Origin: Mucilaginibacter sp.
GTDB lineage: Bacteria; Bacteroidota; Bacteroidia; Sphingobacteriales; Sphingobacteriaceae
Assembly: GCF_028288105.1 (NCBI RefSeq)
Contig: NZ_JAQBOI010000109.1
Span: forward strand, 1 to 36,930
Direction of reading: 5' to 3'
DNA: 36,930 nt
Each line of letters opens with the position of its first letter. Positions within the stretch are counted from its first letter, which is position 1. Below are positions 26,310 to 35,120 of this stretch, piece after piece. A program made the translations under genes and the position numbers. The notes beneath the pieces are model-generated. The model did not search any database, was not told the DNA's origin, and saw only the letters and a list, made by a program, of their open reading frames with translations.

Positions 26310-27095
26310 TTACATCCCCGGCAGTTTTATTCCGGCGGCTTTCAGGTCGTTAATTATTGTTTCCTGTAGTGTTATTTTGGTATGCAAAAAATTTACCGGC
26401 TCAACCCATACCCTTACGGTAAAACGCATGCCGTCTGCTTCAAGTAGCAATACACCTACCCGGGTAGCGGGTTCATCTAAAACATTTGGGGTTTGTTTTA
26501 TGGCTTTTGCTAAAATGCCTTTCACCTGCTCAATATCAACAGCAAAACCCAGCTTAAAATCTACATCAAGGCGTCGTTTACCCTGGCGGGTAATGTTGGT
26601 TATTACCTCATTAAACAGTTTACCGTTGGGTATTATAACTGTTTTATTATCGGCAGTAAGTATTTCGGTATAAAAAAGTTGTATGGCTTGTACGCGGCCG
26701 TCTTGCCCCTGGGCAATTATATGGTCGTCAATTCCGAATGGCTTTAACAGTAATATTAAAACCCCGCCTGCAAAATTTTGCAATGTACCGGATAATGCCA
26801 AACCTGCAGCCACACTTAAGGCACCAATAACTGTACTGATAAATGTAAGCTGAAAGCCTACAACATTAAATACGGTTATAATTAATACCGCATATAAAGC
26901 TGTGATAGACAGGCTTAGAAAAAATGGTTGTAAAGATGAATGGATCTCCCTTTTGCTCATCCGCCGGGTAAGGCTCGATTTAATGAACCCAATAACCCAA
27001 AGGCCCACAAAAAAAAGGACTATTCCGAATAAGAACTTTGGCCCATAATTTACCAGCCAAACGTGCAGTGTGTGATAGAATTCTTTAAGCTCCAT
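26310..27095 (-). CDS. mscS: Small-conductance mechanosensitive channel (MscS family)
   Basis: 261 residues, a short MscS. Three membrane segments are visible: FLFGIVLFFVGLWVIGFI (about 19-36), a second around 50-75, and the pore-lining TM3 with GALSVAAGLALSGTLQNFAGG, whose Ala/Gly pattern is diagnostic. The beta domain follows (KPFGIDDHIIAQGQDG). It releases solutes on hypo-osmotic shock. The start is ATG at 27095. A possible 32-residue ORF ends 29 bp upstream. Confidence 0.94.
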   Translation of the reverse strand: MELKEFYHTLHVWLVNYGPKFLFGIVLFFVGLWVIGFIKSSLTRRMSKREIHSSLQPFFLSLSITALYAVLIITVFNVVGFQLTFISTVIGALSVAAGLALSGTLQNFAGGVLILLLKPFGIDDHIIAQGQDGRVQAIQLFYTEILTADNKTVIIPNGKLFNEVITNITRQGKRRLDVDFKLGFAVDIEQVKGILAKAIKQTPNVLDEPATRVGVLLLEADGMRFTVRVWVEPVNFLHTKITLQETIINDLKAAGIKLPGM

Positions 27096-27124
27096 AGATA
27101 GAAGCCAAAATTAAGACTTTTTTA

Positions 27125-27223
27125 TTAACTATACAGGGTTACAAACAGCTCGGGGCCTTTAAACAAAAGCCACTCTACAATGCGGCTATGTATGTGTCTC
27201 CTTTTTTTTACTATTTGTTTCAT
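27125..27223 (-). CDS. Possible 32-residue small ORF upstream of mscS
   Basis: Part of the 334-bp spacer between mscS and groEL. Read on the minus strand from an ATG at 27223 it gives MKQIVKKRRHIHSRIVEW and then LLFKGPELFVTLYS, a strongly basic start with an amphipathic or hydrophobic end. It ends 29 bp before the mscS start in the same direction, so it could be a small membrane-associated protein or a leader peptide. Codon use is ordinary. No family is recognised. The rest of the spacer (27224-27381) is A+T-rich with nothing I can name. Confidence 0.3.
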   Translation of the reverse strand: MKQIVKKRRHIHSRIVEWLLFKGPELFVTLYS

Positions 27224-27381
27224 ACCAGCATATAATCAAATGCTATGCCTATTCACCCAAACGATAATAATGTTACATAAAATTAATATAAATGCGAATA
27301 ACCATTGAATACTTGCTAATATTCAATTTGATAACCCATGCAGTATCCAGAAAAAAGGAAAAAGCTCTATAAACAAAGAAT

Positions 27382-27405
27382 CCCTGTCTATAAAAATAGA
27401 CAGGG
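27382..27405 (-). terminator. Terminator of groESL
   Basis: 10-bp perfect stem (27382-27391 with 27396-27405) and AAAA loop, 24 bp beyond the groEL stop. On the minus strand a T-rich stretch follows. Confidence 0.75.
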
Positions 27406-27429
27406 GTTCCTGATATTATATTAGGGGTA

Positions 27430-29067
27430 TTACATCATACCGCCCATGCCACCGCCGCCGCCCATTGATGGCATGCCACCTTTGTCGTCATCAGGCTCGT
27501 CTGCCAACACACACTCGGTGGTTAACAACATAGCCGCGATAGAAGCTGCGTTCTCTAATGCTACACGGCCTACTTTAGTAGGGTCGATAACACCTGCGCC
27601 AATTAAGTTCTCGTATTTATCGGTACGTGCGTTGTAACCAAAATCGCCAGAACCTTCTTTAACTTTTTGTACAACTATTGAACCTTCAATACCCGCGTTA
27701 TCGCAGATCTGACGTAATGGCTCTTCAATAGCACGACGGATGATCTGGATACCAGTGTTTTCATCTTCGTTAGCACCTTTAAGATCTGTTAAAGCAACAA
27801 CCGCACGGATGAAGGCAACGCCACCACCTGCAACAATACCTTCTTCAACAGCCGCACGGGTTGCATGTAAAGCATCGTCAACACGGTCTTTTTTCTCTTT
27901 CATTTCAACTTCAGAAGCAGCACCAATGTATAATACCGCAACACCGCCAGATAATTTGGCTAAACGTTCCTGAAGTTTTTCTTTATCGTAATCAGATGTA
28001 GTAGTTTCGATCTGCGCACGGATCTCGCCAACACGGCCTTTGATCAAGTCATGATCACCAGAACCATTAACAAGTGTAGTGTTGTCTTTATCAATAGTGA
28101 TCTTTTCTGCCTGGCCTAACATTGAAAGGTCTGCGCTTTCTAATTTGTAACCACGCTCTTCAGATATTACCGTACCACCTGTTAAAACAGCGATATCTTC
28201 TAACATTGCTTTACGACGATCGCCAAAGCCTGGTGCTTTAACAGCAGCGACTTTAAGCGAACCGCGAATTTTGTTAACTACTAAGGTAGCTAATGCTTCG
28301 CCGTCTAAATCTTCAGCAATAATTAAAAGTGGTTTACCTGTTTGTACTTGTTTCTCCAGGATAGGAAGTAATTCCTTCATTGAAGAGATCTTTTTATCGT
28401 AGATAAGGATGTATGGGTTTTCTAACTCAACTTCCATTTTATCTGAATTGGTAACAAAGTATGGAGAAAGGTAACCACGGTCAAACTGCATACCTTCAAC
28501 AGTTTTAACTTCAGTTTCAGTACCTTTTGCTTCTTCAACAGTGATAACACCTGATGTACCAACTTTTTGCATAGCCTCAGCTATTAATGAGCCGATAACT
28601 TCATCGTTATTAGCAGATATAGCAGCTACTTGTTTTATTTTGTTGTTGTCTTCGCCAACAGTTTGTGATTGAGCTTTTAAGTTTGCTACTACAGCAGCAA
28701 CCGCTTTATCAATACCGCGTTTCAAATCCATTGGGTTTGCACCTGCTGCAACGTTTTTAATACCTGCAGTAACAATAGCTTGCGCTAAAACGGTAGCAGT
28801 AGTAGTCCCATCACCTGCAATATCAGCGGTTTTTGATGCAACTTCTTTAACCATTTGTGCACCCATATTTTCAATAGGGTCTTTAAGTTCAATTTCTTTA
28901 GCTACAGTAACACCATCTTTAGTAACAACTGGTGAACCAAACTTTTTATCGATAATTACGTGACGGCCTTTAGGGCCTAATGTAACTTTAACCGCGTTAG
29001 CTAAAATATCAACACCACGCTTTAAAGCGTCACGTGCCTCAACATTATATTTAACTTGTTTTGCCAT
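27430..29067 (-). CDS. groEL: Chaperonin GroEL
   Basis: 545 residues, full length. It forms the 14-mer folding chamber that closes with GroES. The ATP site [22 protein letters not shown] near the N-terminus and the C-terminal Gly-Met tail ([11 protein letters not shown]) are all present. It follows groES by 85 bp on the same strand; that gap holds short TTAGTGA-type repeats and an AAGTGA/TCACTT dyad (29116-29139). Synonymous codon choice looks more uniform than in the neighbours, as expected for a highly expressed gene. Confidence 0.99.
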   Translation of the reverse strand: MAKQVKYNVEARDALKRGVDILANAVKVTLGPKGRHVIIDKKFGSPVVTKDGVTVAKEIELKDPIENMGAQMVKEVASKTADIAGDGTTTATVLAQAIVTAGIKNVAAGANPMDLKRGIDKAVAAVVANLKAQSQTVGEDNNKIKQVAAISANNDEVIGSLIAEAMQKVGTSGVITVEEAKGTETEVKTVEGMQFDRGYLSPYFVTNSDKMEVELENPYILIYDKKISSMKELLPILEKQVQTGKPLLIIAEDLDGEALATLVVNKIRGSLKVAAVKAPGFGDRRKAMLEDIAVLTGGTVISEERGYKLESADLSMLGQAEKITIDKDNTTLVNGSGDHDLIKGRVGEIRAQIETTTSDYDKEKLQERLAKLSGGVAVLYIGAASEVEMKEKKDRVDDALHATRAAVEEGIVAGGGVAFIRAVVALTDLKGANEDENTGIQIIRRAIEEPLRQICDNAGIEGSIVVQKVKEGSGDFGYNARTDKYENLIGAGVIDPTKVGRVALENAASIAAMLLTTECVLADEPDDDKGGMPSMGGGGGMGGMM

Positions 29068-29152
29068 TTATTTTTTTATTTATTGAATTAATGATTTAGT
29101 GAATTAGTGATTAAGAAGTGAAGGAAAGATCGGTCACTTTATAATTCAGTAA

Positions 29153-29449
29153 TTAGTTAAGGACTGCGTAAATGTCAGATTCGCGCATGATCAAATATTC
29201 CTTACCATCAAGAGTGATCTCGGTACCGGCATATTTACCATATAAAACTTCGTCACCAACTTTAACGGTCATAGGGATAAGGGCGCCTGATGCATCAGCA
29301 TACCTACCAGGGCCAACAGATACGATGGTTCCTTTTTGTGGTTTCTCCTGTGCTGTTTCCGGGATGTAAATACCAGAAGCGGTTTTGGTTTCTGCAGCAG
29401 CAGCTTCAACAACCACTCTGTCTGCACTTGGTTTAATGTTTAATGACAT
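29153..29449 (-). CDS. groES: Co-chaperonin GroES
   Basis: 98 residues. It is the heptameric lid of GroEL. The mobile-loop region TASGIYIPETAQEKPQ and the core GTIVSVGPGRY and VLYGKYAGTEI are typical. First gene of groESL, 85 bp before groEL. No CIRCE element is seen upstream; a different dyad is present at 29508-29540. Confidence 0.98.
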   Translation of the reverse strand: MSLNIKPSADRVVVEAAAAETKTASGIYIPETAQEKPQKGTIVSVGPGRYADASGALIPMTVKVGDEVLYGKYAGTEITLDGKEYLIMRESDIYAVLN

Positions 29450-29507
29450 AGTAATACTATTTTGATTTTATAATTTTAAGTTTTCGTTTATGCTTTTCAC
29501 ATCAATT

Positions 29508-29540
29508 ATGCCAAGCGGCAAAATTTTTATGTATTGGCAT
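29508..29540. promoter_or_regulatory. Dyad ATGCCAA-N19-TTGGCAT upstream of groES
   Basis: Perfect 7-bp inverted repeat in the 244-bp spacer upstream of groES, about 59-91 bp before its start. A smaller hairpin TGCC-AAGC-GGCA (29509-29520) overlaps the left arm. The position suits a promoter-proximal operator for the chaperonin genes; this is inference. Confidence 0.35.
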
Positions 29541-29638
29541 GTTTACTGTTTTATTGTCACCTTTTGCATGTAAGCTTACAACATGCTCATATGAACTTAA
29601 TATACAAGTGCCATCATGTCAGTAACCGTATTTTCAGC

Positions 29639-29672
29639 AAAAAAGGCCTTGGAATAATCCAAAGCCTTTTTT
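29639..29672 (-). terminator. Terminator of the secG transcript
   Basis: Stem of 14 positions with one mismatch (29639-29652 with 29659-29672), a 6-base loop and A/T runs at both outer ends, 22 bp beyond the secG stop. The runs suit termination in either direction. Confidence 0.8.
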
Positions 29673-29693
29673 GGTATGTGCTTAAAATGCTAA

Positions 29694-30053
29694 TTACTTT
29701 TTAGGAGCAGGCTGCGCCGGTGCAGGTGTAGTTGCAGGCGTGTTTAATGGTGCCGTTGCCGGAGCTGCAGATGGTTTAGATGCCTTCTTAATTTGCTCCA
29801 TTAATTGAGGATCGTCGCTTTTTTGCGCGCCACCTTTAACAGATACATTAATAATAAGCGATAAAACCATAATGCTGATAGCCAGCACCCAGGTACCTTT
29901 TTCTAAGAAATCGCCGGTTTTTTGTACGCCCATTAATTGTGACGAACCTGAAAAATTTGATGCTAAACCGCCGCCTTTAGGGTTTTGGATTAATACGATC
30001 AGCCCTAAAAGGACACATAAAATGATCGTGATGATGATTAAAACTAAATACAT
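29694..30053 (-). CDS. secG: Preprotein translocase subunit SecG
   Basis: 119 residues. It is an auxiliary subunit of the SecYEG channel in the inner membrane. Two membrane segments (about 2-22 and 53-72) flank the conserved cytoplasmic loop IQNPKGGGLASNFSGSSQLM. A long Ala/Pro/Thr-rich C-terminal tail is usual in Bacteroidota. It starts 11 bp after the upstream acidic-protein gene. Confidence 0.95.
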   Translation of the reverse strand: MYLVLIIITIILCVLLGLIVLIQNPKGGGLASNFSGSSQLMGVQKTGDFLEKGTWVLAISIMVLSLIINVSVKGGAQKSDDPQLMEQIKKASKPSAAPATAPLNTPATTPAPAQPAPKK

Positions 30054-30064
30054 TTCTTATTATA

Positions 30065-31597
30065 TCAATTGGTTTTCTTTTCTAACTGTTCAATCTGGGC
30101 AGCAAAGTAAAGCTTTTTTTCCGGAAATTTCAATATCAATTTTTTATAAGTAGCTATCGCTTTATGATATAGCATCTGGTCGTTATATATACGGGCCAGT
30201 GTTTCCGTTACCAGTTCGTCCTGGTCTTCCGAGCTTTTCTTCGCTTTATTCTCATTATCCAGCTTATCTGCCGATAGAGGCTTTATCTGCGGCTCGGTAT
30301 GTATGAACCGCTCTATAATAATATCTTCTTTTTTATTTTGGTCAAATTCTACTCTTGCCGCGTCGGCGTCCCTATCCACACCACCTGCTGATGTAAGGCT
30401 GAATATATTTTCGTAATACTGTTGCTGCAATTCATCAGCAGTACTCATTTTTGATGGGACGGCTGTTTCGGTTCCACCAAAGTTATCTGCTGTATCCGCG
30501 TAAGGCTGAAAATTACCGGCATGCTCTTTACGGGTTTTATTTAGCCACCACATAAAGGTATAAGGCATTTTATCATCATCGTAACGTGAAACTTCCTGCG
30601 TTTCGGCAGTTGGCTCAGTTACGGTTTGCGGCTGTTCTGCTATGTTTGATGTGTTTTCTGCAGGTGCAGCATTACGCAATTCATCCAGTTTTTTATCAAA
30701 TCTCAGATAATCGGCATTTACTATGCCTCCTAAAATAAGCCGTTCTTCCTGCTCGTTAATACTTCTTTCAGCATTTTGCGCCGGCTCCACAGCCTGCTCC
30801 GGCTGATGGAACAATACAAACGATGCCTCTTCTTCTTCGGGCCCCATCTCTATAGTAGGGTCGCTAAACCTTGCTTCGGTAACGGGCTCGGCAGGGGCGT
30901 TATATTCTTCGCTCGCGATGGCCTCAAAACCAATATCCTCTATACTTACTATCTCATCATACACCTCATCCTCAATATCGTGATGCGGATGCTCTGGCGT
31001 ATGGCTATTATCTGGTTTAGGGAAACGAGAACCATAACCCTGGTTTTCTTCTTTTAAAGATGACAAGTTTTCATCTGCCTCCGGCGGGTTTTGATCAACA
31101 GTTCCTTCAATTACAGGTTCTGTTTTAATCTCGTCGGTTTCATTATTAATTTCTGTCGATTCAGCTATCTCTTTATCAGCCTCTTCAATAATCGGTGCCT
31201 CTGTTATCTCTTCGTAGGTTTCATCCTGATACTCGTCTTGTACCGGCTCCGTTTGTGGTTCGTCGGTTACAATAACTTCTTCCTGCCCGTTATTATTGTT
31301 TTGGTGATTTATGTAGATATTATCCGCTAAAGGAAGTATGCTTGAGCTTTTAACTACCGCCAGATCTTCGGGGTGGTTAACCAGTTTGTGTAAAATACGG
31401 GGGCTATAATAAACCGCGGCCTTGCTTAATTGTTGCTTATTGCCTGCACGGGCAAGCAATACCTGTAATATCCCGCTTTGCGGATTATCAAGAACCAAAC
31501 GCTCCAGGCTTTGGGTATATGTCGAACCTGTGTCGGCCGGATTGGCCAGCAAGTCCCATAAAATTTCTTTTTGCCTGTTATCTAAGTATTGATCCAC
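30065..31597 (-). CDS. Acidic, partly disordered protein with C-terminal TPR-like repeat
   Basis: 510 residues starting at GTG 31597; the same frame has tandem stops just upstream (end of lptE), so no longer start exists. A compact N-terminus (about 1-100, LLANPADTGSTYTQSLERL) is followed by a long Glu/Pro/Asn-rich region (about 105-330) that looks disordered. The C-terminus resembles a tetratricopeptide pair (TLARIYNDQMLYHKAIATYK). No signal peptide, so probably cytoplasmic. It lies between lptE (24-bp gap) and secG (11-bp gap), suggesting a role linked to envelope biogenesis. No function recognised. Confidence 0.8.
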   Translation of the reverse strand: MDQYLDNRQKEILWDLLANPADTGSTYTQSLERLVLDNPQSGILQVLLARAGNKQQLSKAAVYYSPRILHKLVNHPEDLAVVKSSSILPLADNIYINHQNNNNGQEEVIVTDEPQTEPVQDEYQDETYEEITEAPIIEEADKEIAESTEINNETDEIKTEPVIEGTVDQNPPEADENLSSLKEENQGYGSRFPKPDNSHTPEHPHHDIEDEVYDEIVSIEDIGFEAIASEEYNAPAEPVTEARFSDPTIEMGPEEEEASFVLFHQPEQAVEPAQNAERSINEQEERLILGGIVNADYLRFDKKLDELRNAAPAENTSNIAEQPQTVTEPTAETQEVSRYDDDKMPYTFMWWLNKTRKEHAGNFQPYADTADNFGGTETAVPSKMSTADELQQQYYENIFSLTSAGGVDRDADAARVEFDQNKKEDIIIERFIHTEPQIKPLSADKLDNENKAKKSSEDQDELVTETLARIYNDQMLYHKAIATYKKLILKFPEKKLYFAAQIEQLEKKTN

Positions 31598-31621
31598 CTG
31601 GTTTTTTAAAATAATTACCTA

Positions 31622-32149
31622 TTAATTCCAATTGGCAAAGGCCCTGTTAAAAATATCTTCTGTTAACTGCTTAACTATGTCCTGTATCAAACTCTGTTCC
31701 TGCGCTGTACTTTCGCCTGTAAATTCTTTATATTTAGTGAACGGTTCTTCAAAACTAAGCTTTTTATCGGCTTCGTATACATATTTCACGTTAACCGTTA
31801 TGGTTAAACGGCTTGCTCCTGCAATTGGCGGGGCGTTATTATTTGTAGCCTGTATAGAAACCGGTGCAATGCTATAGCCTATAATAGCCCCGCTCATGGT
31901 GGCGTTTGCCTCGCCACGTACAATGCTTATGCTTGTTTGCGTACGGATACGGTTTTTTAATGCTTCAGTAAAAGTTTGGCTTAAAGTGCTCACTACAAGC
32001 GGTGCATTATTTTCAAAAAACTGTATGTCTATTGTTTTCAGGTCGGGGGGTATTGATGCGCCGTTAAGTGAAAGTTTATAGGCACACGATGCCAGAAATA
32101 TACTGCCGGTACCTGTTGTTACCAGGCTTAAAAATTGCCTTCTCCTCAT
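31622..32149 (-). CDS. lptE: LptE family LPS-assembly lipoprotein
   Basis: 175 residues. A lipoprotein signal ends in IFLASC with lipid Cys22. The body (IDIQFFENNAPLV ... TFTEALKNRI) matches the Bacteroidota LptE form, which plugs the LptD barrel and helps deliver lipopolysaccharide to the outer leaflet. It follows the sigma-54 activator by 6 bp. The signal contains several Arg and Thr residues (MRRRQFLSLVTTGTG) and looks Tat-like, but one true RR-x-F-L motif in a lipoprotein of this size is likely coincidental. Confidence 0.88.
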   Translation of the reverse strand: MRRRQFLSLVTTGTGSIFLASCAYKLSLNGASIPPDLKTIDIQFFENNAPLVVSTLSQTFTEALKNRIRTQTSISIVRGEANATMSGAIIGYSIAPVSIQATNNNAPPIAGASRLTITVNVKYVYEADKKLSFEEPFTKYKEFTGESTAQEQSLIQDIVKQLTEDIFNRAFANWN

Positions 32150-32155
32150 TTATAT

Positions 32156-33397
32156 CTATAAATCTAATTCTTTTATTTTGCGATACAAAGTCCTTTCTGA
32201 TATACCCAGCTCGTTAGCGGCAAGCTTGCGTTTGCCTTTATGCTTTTTAAGTGCTTTACGTATCAGGTCAGATTCTTTTTCAATCAGCGATAACGATTCT
32301 TCAACCTCTTCGGCCTCTTGCGTTAAGTTGTAATCATTACTATTGCCCGCGTTATTGTTAACGGGCTGCTGCAGCGTAAATTGTGCATCGTGGTTATTGT
32401 TTGGCAATTCAATATCCCGATACAATTGGGTTATAGCCTGCGAGTTGTTTTGATAGTTGGTGCTCACACCGCCGTGCTCAATAATATCGGCTACCAGCTT
32501 TTTCAACTCCACCATATCGCGCTTCATATCAAACAGCACTTTATACAGGATATCCCTTTCAGAAAAATCTTCTTTAGGTTGATTATCCAGGCGCATAGGC
32601 AGGTTGCTCCTGCTGGCTTCATGCGGGATATAGGTTGACAAAGTTGCCGCTGTTATTACACGGTCGCGCTCTAAAACAGCTAATTGCTCGGCCATATTTT
32701 TTAACTGGCGAACGTTACCCGGCCATGAATAATTGATAAGTACCTGCTGCGCTTCCTCATCCAATTGAATAGGCGGGGTGCGGTATTTATCAGTAAAATC
32801 TGCTGTGAATTTGCGGAACAGCAAAAATACATCTTCTTTCCTATCGCGCAGTGGCGGGATCCGTAGTGGAACGGTATTTAACCTGTAGTAAAGGTCTTCC
32901 CTAAACCTGCCGGCTTTTACGGCATCGTAAACATCAACATTGGTTGCGGCAATAACACGTACGTTAGTTTTTTCTACTTTAGATGAACCCACCCTTATAT
33001 ACTGGCCGGATTCTAAAACACGTAGCAAACGCGCCTGTGTACCCAAGGGCATCTCGGCAATTTCGTCAAGGAATATAGTACCACCATTAACGGTTTCAAA
33101 ATAACCTTTACGTTCGCCAATAGCACCTGTATAAGCACCTTTTTCGTGGCCAAAAAGTTCTGAATCAATAGTACCTTCCGGGATAGCACCGCAGTTAACT
33201 GCGATGAACGGCCCATGCTTGCGCGGACTCATCTGGTGAATGATGTGCGAAAAAACCTCTTTACCGCTACCGCTTTCGCCGGTAATTAATACCGAGATAT
33301 CAGTAGGTGCAACCTGGTTCGCAATATTTATAGCCCTGTTCAACAACGGCGAATTACCGATGATGCCAAAACGTTGTTTAATTTCTTGAATATCCAT
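32156..33397 (-). CDS. Sigma-54-dependent activator without receiver domain
   Basis: 413 residues. The AAA+ domain begins almost at the N-terminus: Walker A GESGSGKE (40-47), the sigma-54 contact loop GAYTGA (87-92, the usual GAFTGA with a Tyr), and Walker B FLDE (109-112). A Fis-type helix-turn-helix closes the chain (about 378-410, KLAANELGISERTLYRKI). There is no receiver, GAF or PAS input domain, so activity must be set by binding partners, expression or a PspF-like inhibitor. It opens RNA polymerase with RpoN at -24/-12 promoters. Its partner genes are lptE and secG, an envelope context. I saw no convincing TGGCAC-N5-TTGC promoter in the window. Confidence 0.93.
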   Translation of the reverse strand: MDIQEIKQRFGIIGNSPLLNRAINIANQVAPTDISVLITGESGSGKEVFSHIIHQMSPRKHGPFIAVNCGAIPEGTIDSELFGHEKGAYTGAIGERKGYFETVNGGTIFLDEIAEMPLGTQARLLRVLESGQYIRVGSSKVEKTNVRVIAATNVDVYDAVKAGRFREDLYYRLNTVPLRIPPLRDRKEDVFLLFRKFTADFTDKYRTPPIQLDEEAQQVLINYSWPGNVRQLKNMAEQLAVLERDRVITAATLSTYIPHEASRSNLPMRLDNQPKEDFSERDILYKVLFDMKRDMVELKKLVADIIEHGGVSTNYQNNSQAITQLYRDIELPNNNHDAQFTLQQPVNNNAGNSNDYNLTQEAEEVEESLSLIEKESDLIRKALKKHKGKRKLAANELGISERTLYRKIKELDL

Positions 33398-33405
33398 ATT
33401 TGTTA

Positions 33406-33441
33406 GTGAGTAGTTGATTGGATTGAATTGGTGAGTAGTTG
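33406..33441. repeat. Direct repeat GTGAGTAGTTG between miaB and sigma-54 activator
   Basis: Two copies of GTGAGTAGTTG, at 33406-33416 and 33431-33441, in the 83-bp gap. Similar TTAGTGA-type micro-repeats lie between groES and groEL (about 29085-29115). No function suggested. Confidence 0.5.
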
Positions 33442-33480
33442 TTACTTTGCCAAACCACTCTCTTAATCAACACAATTAAC

Positions 33481-34974
33481 TCAATCAACAATAGTTCCTA
33501 TCAATGTTGCCGAGGTAGTCCTCTCCACCAATACATTTACATATTGGCCCGGTTTGTAATTTTCACTTACCGGGAATATTACCATAGCGTTCTGATCACT
33601 TCGGCCGCAATAATCTTTGTCAGATTTTTTAGAGTAGCCTTCTATCAGCACCTTCTCTACTTTGCCAATCCGCGCCTGCATCCGGTAAAAAGAATATTCC
33701 TGCTGCTTGGCTACGATCTGTGCTAAACGGCGTTGTTTAATTTCCTCGGGGATATCATCCGCATAACGTTTGGCTGCTAATGTACCCGGCCTTTCGCTGT
33801 ATTTAAACATGTAAGCAAAATCGTACTTTACGTAATCCATCATGGTTACGGTATCGTTATGCTCGTCTTCTGTTTCGGTGCAAAAACCGGTGATCACATC
33901 TGTTGATATAGCACATTCCGGTATTATCCTGCGGATAGCATCTATCCTGTTCATATACCATTCGCGGTCGTAAGTACGGTTCATGATATCCAGGATACGG
34001 CTGTTACCGCTTTGCACCGGCAGGTGTATATAATTGCAGATGTTCTCGTATTTGGCAATGGTATGCAAAACCTCGTCGGTAATATCTTTAGGGTGCGATG
34101 TGGAAAAACGCACACGCAACTCCGGACTAACCAATGCAACCATCTCTAACAGGTTGGCAAAGTTTACAACTTCCGGAGCCTCACCTAAATCCTCTCCAAA
34201 GGAGAGGACTTTTCCGTCCTCTTCAGAACCCTCTCCTTTGGAGAGGGCAGGGTGAGGCTTTGTCCATTTGTATGAGTCCACATTTTGGCCCAACAGCGTT
34301 ACTTCGCGGTAGCCTTTATCAAAAAGATCTTTACATTCAGCTACAACAGAATAAGCATCACGACTACGCTCGCGGCCACGGGTAAAAGGCACTACGCAAA
34401 ACGAGCACATATTATCGCAGCCACGCATAATAGATACAAAGGCATTAATGCCGTTGCTGTTTAATCTTACCGGGCTAATATCTGCATAGGTTTCTTCGCG
34501 GCTAAGCAGTACGTTAACTGCACGCTGGCCACTATCAACCTGTTCTATTAAATTTGGCAGATCGCGGTAGGCATCGGGGCCAACCACAACATCAACCAAT
34601 TTTTCTTCTTCTAAAAATTTGGCTTTTAAACGCTCGGCCATACAGCCCAACACGCCAACCACCATACCGGGGTTTCTAAATTTAGCACCGGCAAATTCTT
34701 TCAGTCGGTTACGTACCCGCACCTCAGCGTTCTCACGAATGGAACAGGTGTTAATGAAAATCACATCGGCATTATTAAAATCTGATGTGGTTTCAAAACC
34801 TTTCTCGGCTAATATCGAAGCTACTATTTCACTGTCAGAGAAGTTCATGGCACAGCCATAGCTTTCAATATAAAGCTTACGCCCATTATGTTTACCAACA
34901 GGCTCTAATATTAAAGCCTCGCCCTGCCTGCTCTCATCATGCACTTTATCCGGAATAAGCAAATCCATTGTCAT
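33481..34974 (-). CDS. miaB: tRNA-2-methylthio-N6-dimethylallyladenosine synthase, with repeat-derived insertion
   Basis: 497 residues. It methylthiolates i6A37 of tRNAs reading UNN codons. The N-terminal UPF0004 domain ([18 protein letters not shown]), the radical-SAM cluster motif C-x3-C-x2-C in [14 protein letters not shown], and a C-terminal TRAM domain ([13 protein letters not shown]) are all present. Residues about 239-266 ([17 protein letters not shown] and on) are encoded by a palindromic repeat (34177-34259) and are not expected in the family. The frame is intact, so the enzyme is probably functional. ATG at 34974; the ATG at 34968 is also possible. It lies 83 bp upstream of the sigma-54 activator gene. 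Confidence 0.96.
   Translation of the reverse strand: MTMDLLIPDKVHDESRQGEALILEPVGKHNGRKLYIESYGCAMNFSDSEIVASILAEKGFETTSDFNNADVIFINTCSIRENAEVRVRNRLKEFAGAKFRNPGMVVGVLGCMAERLKAKFLEEEKLVDVVVGPDAYRDLPNLIEQVDSGQRAVNVLLSREETYADISPVRLNSNGINAFVSIMRGCDNMCSFCVVPFTRGRERSRDAYSVVAECKDLFDKGYREVTLLGQNVDSYKWTKPHPALSKGEGSEEDGKVLSFGEDLGEAPEVVNFANLLEMVALVSPELRVRFSTSHPKDITDEVLHTIAKYENICNYIHLPVQSGNSRILDIMNRTYDREWYMNRIDAIRRIIPECAISTDVITGFCTETEDEHNDTVTMMDYVKYDFAYMFKYSERPGTLAAKRYADDIPEEIKQRRLAQIVAKQQEYSFYRMQARIGKVEKVLIEGYSKKSDKDYCGRSDQNAMVIFPVSENYKPGQYVNVLVERTTSATLIGTIVD
34177..34259. repeat. Palindromic REP-like element inserted in frame in miaB
   Basis: Outer arms AGCCTCACC (34177-34185) and GGTGAGGCT (34251-34259) are inverted repeats. 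Inside are two hairpins: CCTCTCC-AAA-GGAGAGG (34191-34207) and CCCTCTCC-TTT-GGAGAGGG (34229-34247), with a spacer between them. From memory, repeats of this look are common between genes of Sphingobacteriaceae and Flavobacterium. I saw no second copy in this window. Confidence 0.8.
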
Positions 34975-34990
34975 CTAAAAAATTGAACAG

Positions 34991-34998
34991 CAAAAATA
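34991..34998 (-). promoter_or_regulatory. -7 promoter element of miaB
   Basis: On the minus strand TATTTTTG, an exact match to the Bacteroidota -7 consensus TAnnTTTG, 17 bp before the miaB ATG. No good -33 TTG was found at the usual distance. Confidence 0.4.
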
Positions 34999-35019
34999 CA
35001 TAATTTTTATATAATGATG

Positions 35020-35032
35020 TGACAGTTTGTCA
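35020..35032. promoter_or_regulatory. Dyad TGACA-GTT-TGTCA in miaB/AsmA-like spacer
   Basis: Perfect 5-bp inverted repeat with a 3-nt centre in the 146-bp divergent spacer, 22 bp upstream of the miaB -7 element. A candidate operator for one or both genes. Confidence 0.3.
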
Positions 35033-35120
35033 GCGTTTAACAATTTTCGGTTTTTGTTGTTACAATAAACGATTAGCCACCATAGGGTTGCTTAAAAACA
35101 AATAATTATGAGAATAAGTA

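Noticed and set aside
27224..27381. A tRNA or riboswitch in the mscS-groEL spacer
   Set aside because: No cloverleaf, conserved T-loop or structured GC-rich core could be found; only A+T-rich sequence before the groEL terminator.
33481..34974. miaB as a pseudogene because of the repeat insertion
   Set aside because: The frame is continuous and the radical-SAM and TRAM motifs are intact.
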